A DNA stretch of 8,350 bases from JAMWZF01 sp041628615 (GCA_041628615.1 JBFKOW010000155.1:1-8350); one strand, 5' to 3'. Shown: positions 1 to 6,543, counted from the stretch's first letter. A program made the numbers and translations. The notes: generated from the sequence alone by a model not told the origin.

Positions 1-135
1 CCGCGCGCCGCCGGCTGGTGCATCCGCGCCCGGCAGCGCCGGACCGAACGGCTGCACGCCCGCAGCCGCCGCGACCTGATGCGGCAGGACCGCGAACTCG
101 GCAACGTGATGGCCTTCTCGGGCGAGCTCGAATAG
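1..135 (+). CDS. 3' end of an unrecognised protein (partial)
   Basis: The reading frame is open from base 1 and stops at TAG (133-135), leaving 44 residues of a C-terminus. The tail is rich in Arg and Gln, has no hydrophobic segment, and ends in Ala-Phe-Ser-Gly-Glu-Leu-Glu. I do not recognise the family. A basic, probably helical tail could be the cytoplasmic end of a membrane or regulatory protein, but that is a guess. The next gene starts 38 bases downstream on the same strand, so this may be the preceding gene of the same operon. A longer frame beginning at base 18 and running into the adaptor gene overlaps this tail and is probably not used. Confidence 0.5.
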   Translation, partial: PRAAGWCIRARQRRTERLHARSRRDLMRQDRELGNVMAFSGELE

Positions 136-173
136 GCTCGGCCCGATCCACTTCGCCGGGGAATCCGCCTGCC

Positions 174-992
174 ATGCCGCTGCCGCGTCCGTCGCTTCTC
201 TGCCTCGCCCTCGCCGCGCCGCTGCCCGCCGCCGCCGCCGACCCGCTCGGGCCCTTCGACTGCGTGATGGACCCCAACCTGGTGCTCGAACTCGGCGCGC
301 CGGTGCCGGGGCTGCTGGCCGAGGTGACGGTGGCGCAGGGCGACGAGGTGACCGCCGGCCAGCCGGTCGCCCGGCTCGACAGCACGGTCGAGATGTCGAC
401 CATCGCGCTGCTGGAACTGCGCGCCGGGTCGGACGTGGCGATCGAGGCGCAGCGCGCCCAGCTTCAGGCCGTCACCGGCCAGCGCGACCGCATCGCCACC
501 CTCGTCGAGCGCAACGTCGCCAGCGCCGAACAGCTCGAACAGGTCGAGGCCGAGGTGGTCACCGCCCGGGCCCTGCTGGCGCAGGCCGAACTGGAGAAGG
601 AGGTCGCGGCGCTGGAACTGGCGCGGGCGCACAGCCAGCTCGCCCAGCGGACGATCGCCGCGCCGGTGGACGGCATCGTGCAGGAGATCGGCCGCGAAGG
701 CGGCGAATACGTCGCCGCCAACGGCACCGTGATGACCATCGCCCAGCTCGACCCGCTGCGCATCGTCGCCTTCCTGCCGGTGGAGCTTTACCCCGCGCTC
801 AGCCTCGGCATGGCCGCCCGGGTGGTGCCCGCGGCGCCCTTCGACAGCGACCACGTCGCCACGCTGACCGGGATCGACCGGATCTTCGACGCCGCCTCGG
901 GGACCTTCGCGGTGCATCTCGACCTGCCCAACCCCGACGGCGCGCTGCCCGCCGGGCACCGCTGCCTGCTCAGCTTCGGCGATGGGAGTTAG
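174..992 (+). CDS. HlyD/RND-type periplasmic adaptor protein
   Basis: This is a 272-residue membrane-fusion (adaptor) subunit of a tripartite efflux or secretion system, which would bridge an inner-membrane pump and an outer-membrane channel. Residues 1-22 form a signal peptide (Leu/Ala-rich core, Ala-Ala-Ala before Asp-Pro). Residues 31-70 are the first lipoyl half-motif (Gly-Ala-Pro-Val-Pro-Gly, then GDEVTAGQPVARLDS). Residues 75-158 form an Ala/Glu/Gln-rich coiled-coil hairpin. Residues 160-190 are the second lipoyl half (TIAAPVDGIVQEIG), and residues 195-222 look like the beta-barrel domain. It is shorter than typical RND adaptors (350-400 residues), so the membrane-proximal domain is reduced. 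I chose ATG 174 because the signal peptide follows at once; the in-frame ATG at 18 would add a non-membrane Arg/Pro-rich leader and overlap the preceding gene. No pump or channel gene is visible here. The gene overlaps the next one by 11 bases. Confidence 0.85.
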   Translation: MPLPRPSLLCLALAAPLPAAAADPLGPFDCVMDPNLVLELGAPVPGLLAEVTVAQGDEVTAGQPVARLDSTVEMSTIALLELRAGSDVAIEAQRAQLQAVTGQRDRIATLVERNVASAEQLEQVEAEVVTARALLAQAELEKEVAALELARAHSQLAQRTIAAPVDGIVQEIGREGGEYVAANGTVMTIAQLDPLRIVAFLPVELYPALSLGMAARVVPAAPFDSDHVATLTGIDRIFDAASGTFAVHLDLPNPDGALPAGHRCLLSFGDGS

Positions 993-1725
993 CGCGGTCT
1001 CCCGGCTGCTGTCGGTCACCGAGGGGCTGGCCGGCGAACGGATCTTCGAGCGGTCGGTGAAATTCGGCGAGGGCGGCTGGACCTGGTCCGACCGGGGGCT
1101 GGTCTCGGTGCCCGCGGCGGGGCTCGACGCCGACCGGATCCGCGCCGTGGCCCGGCAACTCGGCGCCCCCGCCGACCCGCCGCTGCTGGCGCACCTGCCG
1201 CGGGCCGCGGCGGTGCATTTCGGCGCCGACGGGCCGATCGGCAAGTGCTACCTCGAATTCACCCCCGCCACCGCGCCGGAACCCGACCTCGTGTTCCTCG
1301 CCGCCAAGTGGAAGGGCGCGGCGATGACGCAGGACATCTACCACGACGCCAGCGCGCTGCCGCATCCGGTCAAGGTCGCACGGGTGAAACAGGGGCTGGG
1401 CCGGATCGCCACCGGCCCGGTGGCCGACGCGGTGGCGGCCCTGCTCGAAGTGGCGCGGGACGGCGACCCGGACGGCGAGGCGGTGCTGCTCCGGGTGTCG
1501 GACGGGCAGGGCGGGCGGCTGTCCTGGGACATCGGGCTGGCCGATGCCGGGCGCAGCGTCGAGGCGATGCGGCCGCTGCTCGAACCGCTGCTGGCGGCGC
1601 TGGGGGTCAGCTGGGTCTGGGTGCTGACCGAGGCGGGGCCGGAGCTGCTCGGCCACGTGGCGCTGGGCCGGGACCGCAAGGGGCTGCCCTTCGTCACGCT
1701 CTACCACGGGGCGCGGGCGGCATGA
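982..1725 (+). CDS. Unrecognised protein A (247 aa) of radical SAM cassette
   Basis: Family not recognised. The product is 247 residues, with no signal peptide or membrane helix, so it is probably cytoplasmic. Visible blocks are VHFGADGPIGKCYLEF (78-93), LSWDIGLADAG (180-190) and a C-terminal HVALGRDRKGLPFVTLYHG (225-243). The first and last blocks resemble each other (Gly-x-Asp, then Gly, then a strand ending in Tyr), suggesting an internally repeated beta structure. All three recur in the same order in protein B, so A and B are probably distant relatives and could act as a pair. Start ATG 982 lies inside the end of the adaptor gene, which indicates translational coupling; the stop overlaps the start of B by 4 bases (ATGA). 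It is certainly a real gene given its coding pattern and packing, but its function is unknown. Confidence 0.8.
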   Translation: MGVSAVSRLLSVTEGLAGERIFERSVKFGEGGWTWSDRGLVSVPAAGLDADRIRAVARQLGAPADPPLLAHLPRAAAVHFGADGPIGKCYLEFTPATAPEPDLVFLAAKWKGAAMTQDIYHDASALPHPVKVARVKQGLGRIATGPVADAVAALLEVARDGDPDGEAVLLRVSDGQGGRLSWDIGLADAGRSVEAMRPLLEPLLAALGVSWVWVLTEAGPELLGHVALGRDRKGLPFVTLYHGARAA

Positions 1726-2612
1726 CCGGCGGGCCGGACTGGTGGGCGCGGGCCGACGCGGCGCGGGCCGGGGCAGGGGACCCGGCGCTGGACTTCTGCC
1801 TCTGGCCCTACGACCCGCCGCGCCCCCCCGCCGCCGGTGCGCTGCGGTCCGAGGCGCTGCTGCACGCCTCCTTCGCCGCCGCCGGGGCGCCCGCCGCGAT
1901 GGCCGGCCTCGTGGACCGGCTGCGCGACCGCTGGGGGCCCTTCGCCACCGTCTGGGGGATGAAATGGGGACCGGCCGGGGCAAGCTGGGAATTCTACTTC
2001 TACGACTACGACCGCGAGCGGCGGCGGCACGGGATCGCGGATTTCCGCGACGCCACCGCCGGGCTGATCCGCTGCGACCTGCCGGTGCCGGACCACATCC
2101 CCTACTTCATGTTCTCGGTCGAGATCGGCGCCGCCCACCTCGCCGGCGCGCCGCTCGACCAGATCGACCTCTACATCGGCAATCCGGGCAGCACGGTGTC
2201 CTCGGGGATCTGCTACGGGCTGACCGCCGCGGGGCGGCAGATGCGCAACTTCTACTTCTTCTTCGACGCCGCGCGCGAGGCCGGCGCGATCCGCGACAAG
2301 CTCACCGAGAGCGCCCATCTCGACCTGCGCCGGCTCGACCTCGACGCGCTGCTCTGGCCCGAGATGGCCGGCGCGCGGACCGTGGTGGTGGCCAACAAGC
2401 AGGCCCGCGACGGGCTGTATTTCTCGCGGATCGGGGTCGACGCGCTGGCGGTGTTCCTGCGGCGGTTGACCTTCCCGGCGCCGCTGATCGACTATCTGGA
2501 GCGGAACCGCGGCGCGCTGGCGCATCACCTGTTCGATGTCGGCTGGGATTACGACGTGGCGGCGGATGGCGGGATCGTCCCGGTGAAGGGCAGCATCTAT
2601 GGCACGTTCTGA
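1722..2612 (+). CDS. Unrecognised protein B (296 aa) of radical SAM cassette
   Basis: Family not recognised. The product is 296 residues, soluble, with no signal peptide. Striking aromatic-rich strands are WEFYFYDYD (89-97) and NFYFFFD (176-182), plus a preceding WGMKWGP (78-84). Other features are LYIGNPGS (150-157), a NKQARDGLYFSRIGVDA segment (225-241) and a C-terminal VGWDYD...GIVPVKGSIYGTF (273-296). Aromatic strands lining a beta-rich core suggest a hydrophobic or aromatic ligand pocket. The pattern loosely recalls ABBA-type aromatic prenyltransferases, but I see no diagnostic motif and treat that only as a hypothesis. Blocks at 76-95, 232-262 and 267-294 align with protein A at 77-93, 180-208 and 221-243. 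Start ATG 1722 overlaps the stop of A (ATGA); the 3' end overlaps the radical SAM gene by 14 bases. Confidence 0.8.
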   Translation: MTGGPDWWARADAARAGAGDPALDFCLWPYDPPRPPAAGALRSEALLHASFAAAGAPAAMAGLVDRLRDRWGPFATVWGMKWGPAGASWEFYFYDYDRERRRHGIADFRDATAGLIRCDLPVPDHIPYFMFSVEIGAAHLAGAPLDQIDLYIGNPGSTVSSGICYGLTAAGRQMRNFYFFFDAAREAGAIRDKLTESAHLDLRRLDLDALLWPEMAGARTVVVANKQARDGLYFSRIGVDALAVFLRRLTFPAPLIDYLERNRGALAHHLFDVGWDYDVAADGGIVPVKGSIYGTF

Positions 2613-3612
2613 GGCAGGATCGGGGTTCGACCTCGGCGACGCGCTGCGCGCGGTGGCCCGCGACGGGACCCGTCCCGGCACCACCTCGGACGCGCCGCGC
2701 GGCGGGCTGAGCCTGAAGGGCCACGACCGCTACGTCTCGCTGACGATGGAATTCCGCTGCAACCTCAAGTGCGTCCACTGCATGATCGAGGGCACGATGG
2801 ACCGGCTCGACCCGGTCAGCGATGCCGAGTTCGACCGGATCTGCGCCGACCAGGCCGAGACCGGGCGCTGGGAGGGGCTGGTGCTCACCGGGTCCGAGAT
2901 CACCCTGCGCCGCGACCTGCCCGGGATCGCCCGCCGCGCCCGCGCCGCCGGGTTCCGCCACGTGCGGATCCAGACCCACGGGATGCATCTCGGCCGCACC
3001 GACTATGCCGACCGGCTGGTCGAGGCGGGGATCGACGAGTTCTTCGTCTCGGTCGCAGGCTCCGACGCCGCGACCCACGACGCGATCACCCGGGTGCCGG
3101 GCTCCTGGGACAAGATGATGGCCGGGATGGCGCATCTCGACCGTTACGATCATGTCCGGCTGCTGACCAACTCGGTGGTGACCACCCGCAGCCTGACCCT
3201 GCTGCCCGGCATGGTCACCGCGCTGGCGCATCTGCGGCGGCTGATCCAGATGGAGTTCTGGGTGTTCTTCCCGATGGCCGAGGACGACCCCAAGGACCTG
3301 CTCGCCCGGCACTCCGATATCCGGCCCCACCTGATCGAGGCGATCGCGCTCTGCCGCACCCACGGCCGGCACGTCGAGGTCAAGAACTTCCCCGAATGCC
3401 TGCTCGGGGCGGATGCCGACGCGCTGGTCAACGCGCAGCCGACCCTGCTGATCGACCCCGACTTCTGGAACGAGTTCGACCGCAACGGGTTCTACCGCTG
3501 CCCGCACCAGGCGGTCTGCGATTCGACCGAATGCCTCGGGCTGACCGAGGCCTACCTGCGCAAGTTCGGCCCCGACGCGGACCCGCTCAGCCCGCTGCCG
3601 CCGCCCGCCTAG
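2599..3612 (+). CDS. Radical SAM protein with C-terminal cysteine cluster
   Basis: This is a 337-residue cytoplasmic radical SAM enzyme that uses a [4Fe-4S] cluster to cleave S-adenosylmethionine and start a radical reaction on an unknown substrate. The cluster motif is Cys54-x3-Cys58-x2-Cys61 (CNLKCVHC). The usual GGE SAM-binding motif appears as TGSE (97-100), followed by a strand with IQTHGM (124-129) and FFVSVAGSD (148-156) at the expected barrel positions. Additional cysteines lie at Cys267 (NFPECLLG) and at Cys301, Cys307 and Cys312 before GLTEAY. The last three resemble a short SPASM-like auxiliary-cluster region, as in peptide-modifying enzymes, but whether a second cluster is bound is inference. 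Residues 1-45 are a non-conserved leader. Start ATG 2599 overlaps the end of protein B. Context (adaptor, A, B) suggests a biosynthesis-and-export cassette; no precursor peptide gene is visible. Confidence 0.88.
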   Translation: MARSEAGSGFDLGDALRAVARDGTRPGTTSDAPRGGLSLKGHDRYVSLTMEFRCNLKCVHCMIEGTMDRLDPVSDAEFDRICADQAETGRWEGLVLTGSEITLRRDLPGIARRARAAGFRHVRIQTHGMHLGRTDYADRLVEAGIDEFFVSVAGSDAATHDAITRVPGSWDKMMAGMAHLDRYDHVRLLTNSVVTTRSLTLLPGMVTALAHLRRLIQMEFWVFFPMAEDDPKDLLARHSDIRPHLIEAIALCRTHGRHVEVKNFPECLLGADADALVNAQPTLLIDPDFWNEFDRNGFYRCPHQAVCDSTECLGLTEAYLRKFGPDADPLSPLPPPA

Positions 3613-3621
3613 GGGCGGCGG
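3598..3621 (+). terminator. GC-rich stem-loop spanning the radical SAM stop codon
   Basis: Left arm CCGCCGCCC (3598-3606) pairs perfectly with right arm GGGCGGCGG (3613-3621) around a 6-base loop that includes the TAG stop. There is no T-run after it, so it is not a classical intrinsic terminator. It could slow polymerase or protect the 3' end of the mRNA. Confidence 0.35.
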
Positions 3622-3623
3622 GC

Positions 3624-3694
3624 GGGGTTCACACTCTGCACATCCGGGCCCCGGCGGGGTTCACACCCTGCACATTCCGGGCCCCGGCGGGTTC
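3624..3694. repeat. Short tandem repeat, 32/33-bp units
   Basis: Two near-identical units lie side by side: 3624-3655 (32 bases) and 3656-3688 (33 bases). Each starts GGGGTTCACAC, continues CTGCACAT and ends CCGGGCCCCGGC; they differ by one substitution (T/C) and one inserted T. A third partial copy (GGGTTCA, from 3689) runs into the stop codon of the convergent outer-membrane gene. Each unit carries a near-palindromic CCGGGCCCCGG. The repeat sits exactly between two convergent genes, so a role in transcription ending or a REP-like element is possible, but no function can be read from the sequence. Confidence 0.75.
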
Positions 3695-4445
3695 AGAACT
3701 TGTAGAAGATGCCCAGCCGGACCGCGGTCGCCGAGGGCGTGTAGATCACCGAGCAGAGGTCGGTCTCGCCGCTGGCGCAGGCTGGGTCGCCGGCGGAATC
3801 GACCACCGGGGCGGCCACGTCGTCGAACGACATGTGCTGCACCTCGAAGCGGCCGATCCAGTTCTCGCGGAAGGCGTATTCGACCCCCGCGCCGATCGCC
3901 ACGCCATAGACGTCCTCCTGCACCGAGGCGCAGGTCGAGGTGTCGCAGCTGATCAGTCCGCCGCCGGTATCTACCTGGTATGTCTCGAAATTCCCGGCCC
4001 CCGAGGCGAAGCCGCCGCTGACGAACATCAGCACGTTGTCGCTCTGGACCCCGGCCCGCGCCTTGATCGCGATGACGCTGTCGAGCGCGTTGTCGACCTG
4101 GGTGCCGGTGGTCTCGGCGACGTTCGACGAGACGAATTCGCTGATCTCCATCGCCGAGGTGAAGTCCACCTCGCCGCCGATGATGACCCCGCCCGACAGC
4201 AGACGGTTGTAGCCGAAGGTCAGCCCGCCGTTCCCGAGGAACTGCGACTGCTCGGGCGCGTTCGAGTTGAACTGGTTGTTGAGGTCGGCGTTATCGGTGT
4301 TGAACACCGACATGTCCAGGTGAAGACCGGCGTAGAACCCTTGGAAATCCTGGGTGAAATTCTGCGCGGCGGCTCCCGAGCCAAGTCCCGCGAGAAGTGT
4401 CGCGCCAGCGATGGCGACGGCTTTTGCTGTCGTCGAACGTGTCAT
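3693..4445 (-). CDS. Outer-membrane beta-barrel protein (Omp25-like)
   Basis: The 250-residue product has a clear signal peptide (MTRSTTAKAVAIAGATLLAG, ending GAAA before Gln28). The mature part begins with QGFYAGLHLDMS and then alternates short amphipathic strands with Gly/Asn/Asp-rich loops. Examples are GGLTFGYN (73-80), GVIIGGEVDF (86-95), AIKARAGV (126-133), GVAIGAGVEYAF (181-192) and RFEVQHMSF (199-207). It ends LGIFYKF; a terminal Phe is the usual outer-membrane barrel assembly signal. Length and layout fit the small 8-stranded Omp25/Omp31-type barrels of alphaproteobacteria. Two Cys pairs (167/172 and 223/231) lie in predicted loops and may form disulfides. ATG at 4445 is chosen because the signal peptide starts there and GGGGGA lies 4 bases upstream; an upstream in-frame ATG at 4559 would put 38 unrelated residues before the signal. 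Role: surface barrel, substrate unknown. Confidence 0.85.
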   Translation of the reverse strand: MTRSTTAKAVAIAGATLLAGLGSGAAAQNFTQDFQGFYAGLHLDMSVFNTDNADLNNQFNSNAPEQSQFLGNGGLTFGYNRLLSGGVIIGGEVDFTSAMEISEFVSSNVAETTGTQVDNALDSVIAIKARAGVQSDNVLMFVSGGFASGAGNFETYQVDTGGGLISCDTSTCASVQEDVYGVAIGAGVEYAFRENWIGRFEVQHMSFDDVAAPVVDSAGDPACASGETDLCSVIYTPSATAVRLGIFYKF

Positions 4446-4543
4446 GTGGTCCCCCGAACTCGATGGTTTGGACTGCCGTGATCGAAGCCTCGCAGTCTCG
4501 GTAATTGTGGCCACTTTGCGGCGGGCGGGGCGGCCTGTCCATT

Positions 4544-4561
4544 GCAAACTCGGATGCAAAC
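4544..4561. promoter_or_regulatory. Direct repeat GCAAAC upstream of the outer-membrane gene
   Basis: GCAAAC occurs at 4544-4549 and again at 4556-4561, a 12-base period, about 100 bases upstream of the barrel gene start. On the coding (minus) strand it reads GTTTGC twice. The spacing of about one helical turn would suit a regulator binding one face of the DNA. A perfect 8-base palindrome TTGCGCAA lies nearby at 4581-4588. I could not identify a convincing -35/-10 pair in the 189-base gap (4446-4634), so this is only a candidate site. Confidence 0.25.
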
Positions 4562-4634
4562 CCGGCGATCGGCGGCGCAGTTGCGCAAAGGTGCCACCGC
4601 GTCATCTAACAACGGCCACCCCGATCCCGGGCGT

Positions 4635-4964
4635 CTATGCCCCGCGCCGCGGCGGCCGGAAGCCGGCGGAGACAAGCCGGCGGAACACCTCGGCCGTGGC
4701 CACCGCCGCCGCAGCGGCAAGCAGGCCGAGGGCCGGTCCGGCCGGCGTGGCGGGCTCAATCGGGCCGGCACCGACGCCGAGCAGGACGAACAGGCTGCCG
4801 GCCGCCGCGATCGGGTAGAGGCCGACGAGGAGCGAAAGCAGGATCATCGCGAGCATTTCGCTGCGAAGCCAGCTGCCGGGCCGGGACAGCAGGTTGCAGC
4901 CGTAGATGGCAAGGCAGAGGCCGAGGCAGGCGAGGCTGACGCCGGCGATCAGGAGGGCGGACAT
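4635..4964 (-). CDS. Small hypothetical membrane protein (109 aa)
   Basis: The product has three predicted membrane helices: about residues 2-25 (SALLIAGVSLACLGLCLAIY), 37-64 (MLAMILLSLLVGLYPIAAAGSL onward) and 75-93 (a Leu/Ala-rich stretch). It ends in a basic tail (Phe-Arg-Pro-Pro-Arg-Arg-Gly-Ala) that should lie in the cytoplasm. I do not recognise a family. The strong hydrophobic pattern is unlikely to arise by chance in an antisense frame, and GGAAAG lies 9 bases before the ATG, so I consider it a real gene. It is transcribed in the same direction as the outer-membrane barrel gene 189 bases downstream, but the gap suggests a separate promoter for the latter. Confidence 0.65.
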   Translation of the reverse strand: MSALLIAGVSLACLGLCLAIYGCNLLSRPGSWLRSEMLAMILLSLLVGLYPIAAAGSLFVLLGVGAGPIEPATPAGPALGLLAAAAAVATAEVFRRLVSAGFRPPRRGA

Positions 4965-5559
4965 CGGGTGTGCTTTCCGAAAGGGAACGGGGGCGGGAAC
5001 CGGCGTGCAAGGGGCGGCTCAACGGGGCAGGGAAACGGCGCCTCCCGCGTTGCGGGAAACGGGATCAGGCCAGGGTAACCGGTCGTCACCGACGCTGTCT
5101 CCGACCCGGTTGCGCCGGGTGCGCCCTGCCATCGCCACCGGAGCGGCCCCGCCATCCCGGCGCGGGCCGTTCCATCGGCCGGCAGGCTCGAGGTCGGGAT
5201 CGCCCGATCGGGGCGCAAGGGGACGGCCGGAAAATATTTCAACGGCACAGTCCGGTCCGGTCATTGAACGGCGTTTGCGCGGGGCCATGTCTGGCGGGCT
5301 TCCCGGGTGCCCTGCGCGCGGCGGGGGCCGGTCTTCGACAGTCCATCCCGCGACCCGACGGGACGGCGGCCGGACAGCGACAAGGAGCGTTCCCGGACAT
5401 GACCGGCCATCCGCGCGACAAGGGACCGGCCGAAGGGGCCGGGCAGATGTGGCCCGGCGTCGTCGCGCCCTCGGGGCGCCGCTGCGGCCGGGACGCGAGA
5501 CTGTAAGGGAACCGGAATGCGGGACTCGAAGTTAACCAGGTAGAACGAGGGAGGAATCG
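4965..5559. other. 595-base intergenic stretch with several hairpins
   Basis: This lies between the divergent small membrane protein gene and the antiporter gene. The open frames here are Arg/Gly/Pro-rich and look like chance frames of GC-rich DNA, apart from the possible 35-codon ORF listed separately. Perfect short hairpins are visible at 5043-5057 (TCCCGC/GCGGGA, loop GTT), 5439-5457 (CCGGGC/GCCCGG, 7-base loop) and 5465-5479 (GCGCCC/GGGCGC, loop TCG). An unusually A/T-rich island, AAAATATTTCAA, sits at 5231-5242, with TTGAAC at 5264 as a weak -35 candidate. The region probably holds both divergent promoters and a structured leader for the antiporter; I recognise no known riboswitch or sRNA. 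Confidence 0.5.
5399..5506 (+). CDS. Possible 35-codon leader ORF upstream of antiporter
   Basis: An ATG at 5399 follows AAGGAG (5382-5387) by 11 bases and opens a 35-codon frame ending TAA at 5504-5506, 53 bases before the antiporter start. The peptide begins MTGHPRDKGPAEGAG and is basic and Arg-rich at its end; it has no recognisable domain. Two of the hairpins in this gap (5439-5457 and 5465-5479) fall inside it. It could be a translated upstream ORF whose reading alters leader folding, or simply a chance frame with a fortuitous ribosome site. Nothing but the ribosome site and position supports it. Confidence 0.2.
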   Translation: MTGHPRDKGPAEGAGQMWPGVVAPSGRRCGRDARL

Positions 5560-5562
5560 TTG
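5549..5562 (+). promoter_or_regulatory. Ribosome binding site fixing the TTG start
   Basis: GGGAGGA (5549-5555) sits 4 bases before TTG (5560-5562). There is no in-frame ATG or GTG near it, and the first codons after TTG give the expected N-terminal helix of the antiporter, so this decides a TTG start. Confidence 0.7.
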
Positions 5563-6543
5563 CTCGAAATCTGGGTGCCGCTGATCGGCGGCCTCATCCT
5601 GCTGATCGCCGGCGGCGATCTGCTGGTGCGCGGGGCGGTCCGCGTGGCGTCGGCCCTCGGCGTTTCGCCGCTGGTCATCGGCCTGACACTGGTCGGCTTC
5701 GGGACCTCGACGCCCGAACTCGTCACGTCGGTCCAGGCCGCGCTGTCGGGCGTGCCGGGGATCGCCTACGGCAACATCGTCGGGTCCAACATCGCCAACA
5801 TCCTGCTGATCGGCGGCGTGGCAGCGCTGCTGTTTCCGATTACCATCGCATCCACGGCGCTGCGCCGGGACGGCATGGTGATGCTCTCGGTGGCGGTCGC
5901 CTTCGCGGCGGTGTCGGCGGCGATCCCGCTGGGCCGGGGTCTGGGCGCGGTGATGGTCGGGCTGCTGGCCGCCTACATCTACCTCGCCTTCCGGCAGGAA
6001 CGGTCCGCGGCGCCGCAGGTCGACCACGGGGCGGTCTATGACAAAAGCCTTGCCCTGCAGGAAGTCGATACGGCCATTCTGCCGCCGGCGCGCTCCGCCG
6101 GGCTTCTGGTGCCGGCGCTGCTGGCGCTGGCCGGACTGGCGCTCGTCGTCCTCGGCGGCCGGTTCCTCGTGGAGGGGGCGGTGGCGCTGGCCCGCGGCGC
6201 CGGGATCAGCGAGACGGTGATCGGCCTCACGATCGTTGCGGTCGGCACCTCGATGCCGGAACTGGTCACCTCGGTGGTGGCTGGACTGCGGCGCGAGGGA
6301 GACGTGGCCTTCGGCAATATCGTCGGCTCCAACGTCTACAACATCCTCGGCATCGGCGGCGCCACCGCGCTTGTCGCGCCGGGGGCGGTTCCGGCGGAGA
6401 TCGTCGGCTTCGACAACCTCGTGATGGTCGGGGTTTCGGTCCTGCTGGTGATCTTCGCGCGGACCGGCCTGCGGATCTCGCGGGCGGAAGGGGCGGTGCT
6501 GCTCGCGGGCTACGGCGCCTACCTCTTCCTGCTCTGGCCCTGA
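5560..6543 (+). CDS. Calcium/sodium antiporter, CaCA family (YrbG-like)
   Basis: This 327-residue inner-membrane protein would exchange Na+ (or H+) for Ca2+ or a related divalent cation, usually exporting calcium. It shows the two inverted alpha-repeats that define the family. Repeat 1 has GFGTSTPELVTS (46-57) and GNIVGSNIANIL (71-82); repeat 2 has AVGTSMPELVTS (227-238) and GNIVGSNVYNIL (252-263). Glu53 and Glu234 are the expected ion-coordinating acids. About ten hydrophobic helices are present, five per half, joined by a short charged loop (145-180). Length matches YrbG-type members (about 325). The start is TTG, supported by a strong ribosome site. It appears monocistronic, with a terminator 67 bases after the stop and a long untranslated leader before it. 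Confidence 0.93.
   Translation: MLEIWVPLIGGLILLIAGGDLLVRGAVRVASALGVSPLVIGLTLVGFGTSTPELVTSVQAALSGVPGIAYGNIVGSNIANILLIGGVAALLFPITIASTALRRDGMVMLSVAVAFAAVSAAIPLGRGLGAVMVGLLAAYIYLAFRQERSAAPQVDHGAVYDKSLALQEVDTAILPPARSAGLLVPALLALAGLALVVLGGRFLVEGAVALARGAGISETVIGLTIVAVGTSMPELVTSVVAGLRREGDVAFGNIVGSNVYNILGIGGATALVAPGAVPAEIVGFDNLVMVGVSVLLVIFARTGLRISRAEGAVLLAGYGAYLFLLWP

Noticed and set aside
970..1983. Long minus-strand open frame of 337 codons opposite proteins A and B
   Set aside because: The translation is Arg/Pro/Gly-rich low-complexity with no domain. Such antisense frames are common in high-GC coding DNA, and the plus-strand genes are well packed.
2599..2735. RiPP precursor hidden at the start of the radical SAM gene
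   Set aside because: The first 45 residues are continuous with the enzyme, and no separate small ORF with a ribosome site or core-like repeat is visible in the cassette.
3621..3694. CRISPR-like array
   Set aside because: The units are directly adjacent with no unique spacers, and there are only two full copies.
2769..4481. Plus-strand open frame of 570 codons across the radical SAM and outer-membrane genes
   Set aside because: It crosses the gap between two convergent real genes in a shifted frame, is Arg/Pro-rich, and has no domain.
5500..5535. Fragment resembling part of a cobalamin riboswitch (CTGTAAGGGAACCGG)
   Set aside because: Only a short string is similar; the other conserved boxes and the expected order are missing, and an antiporter is not a usual target.
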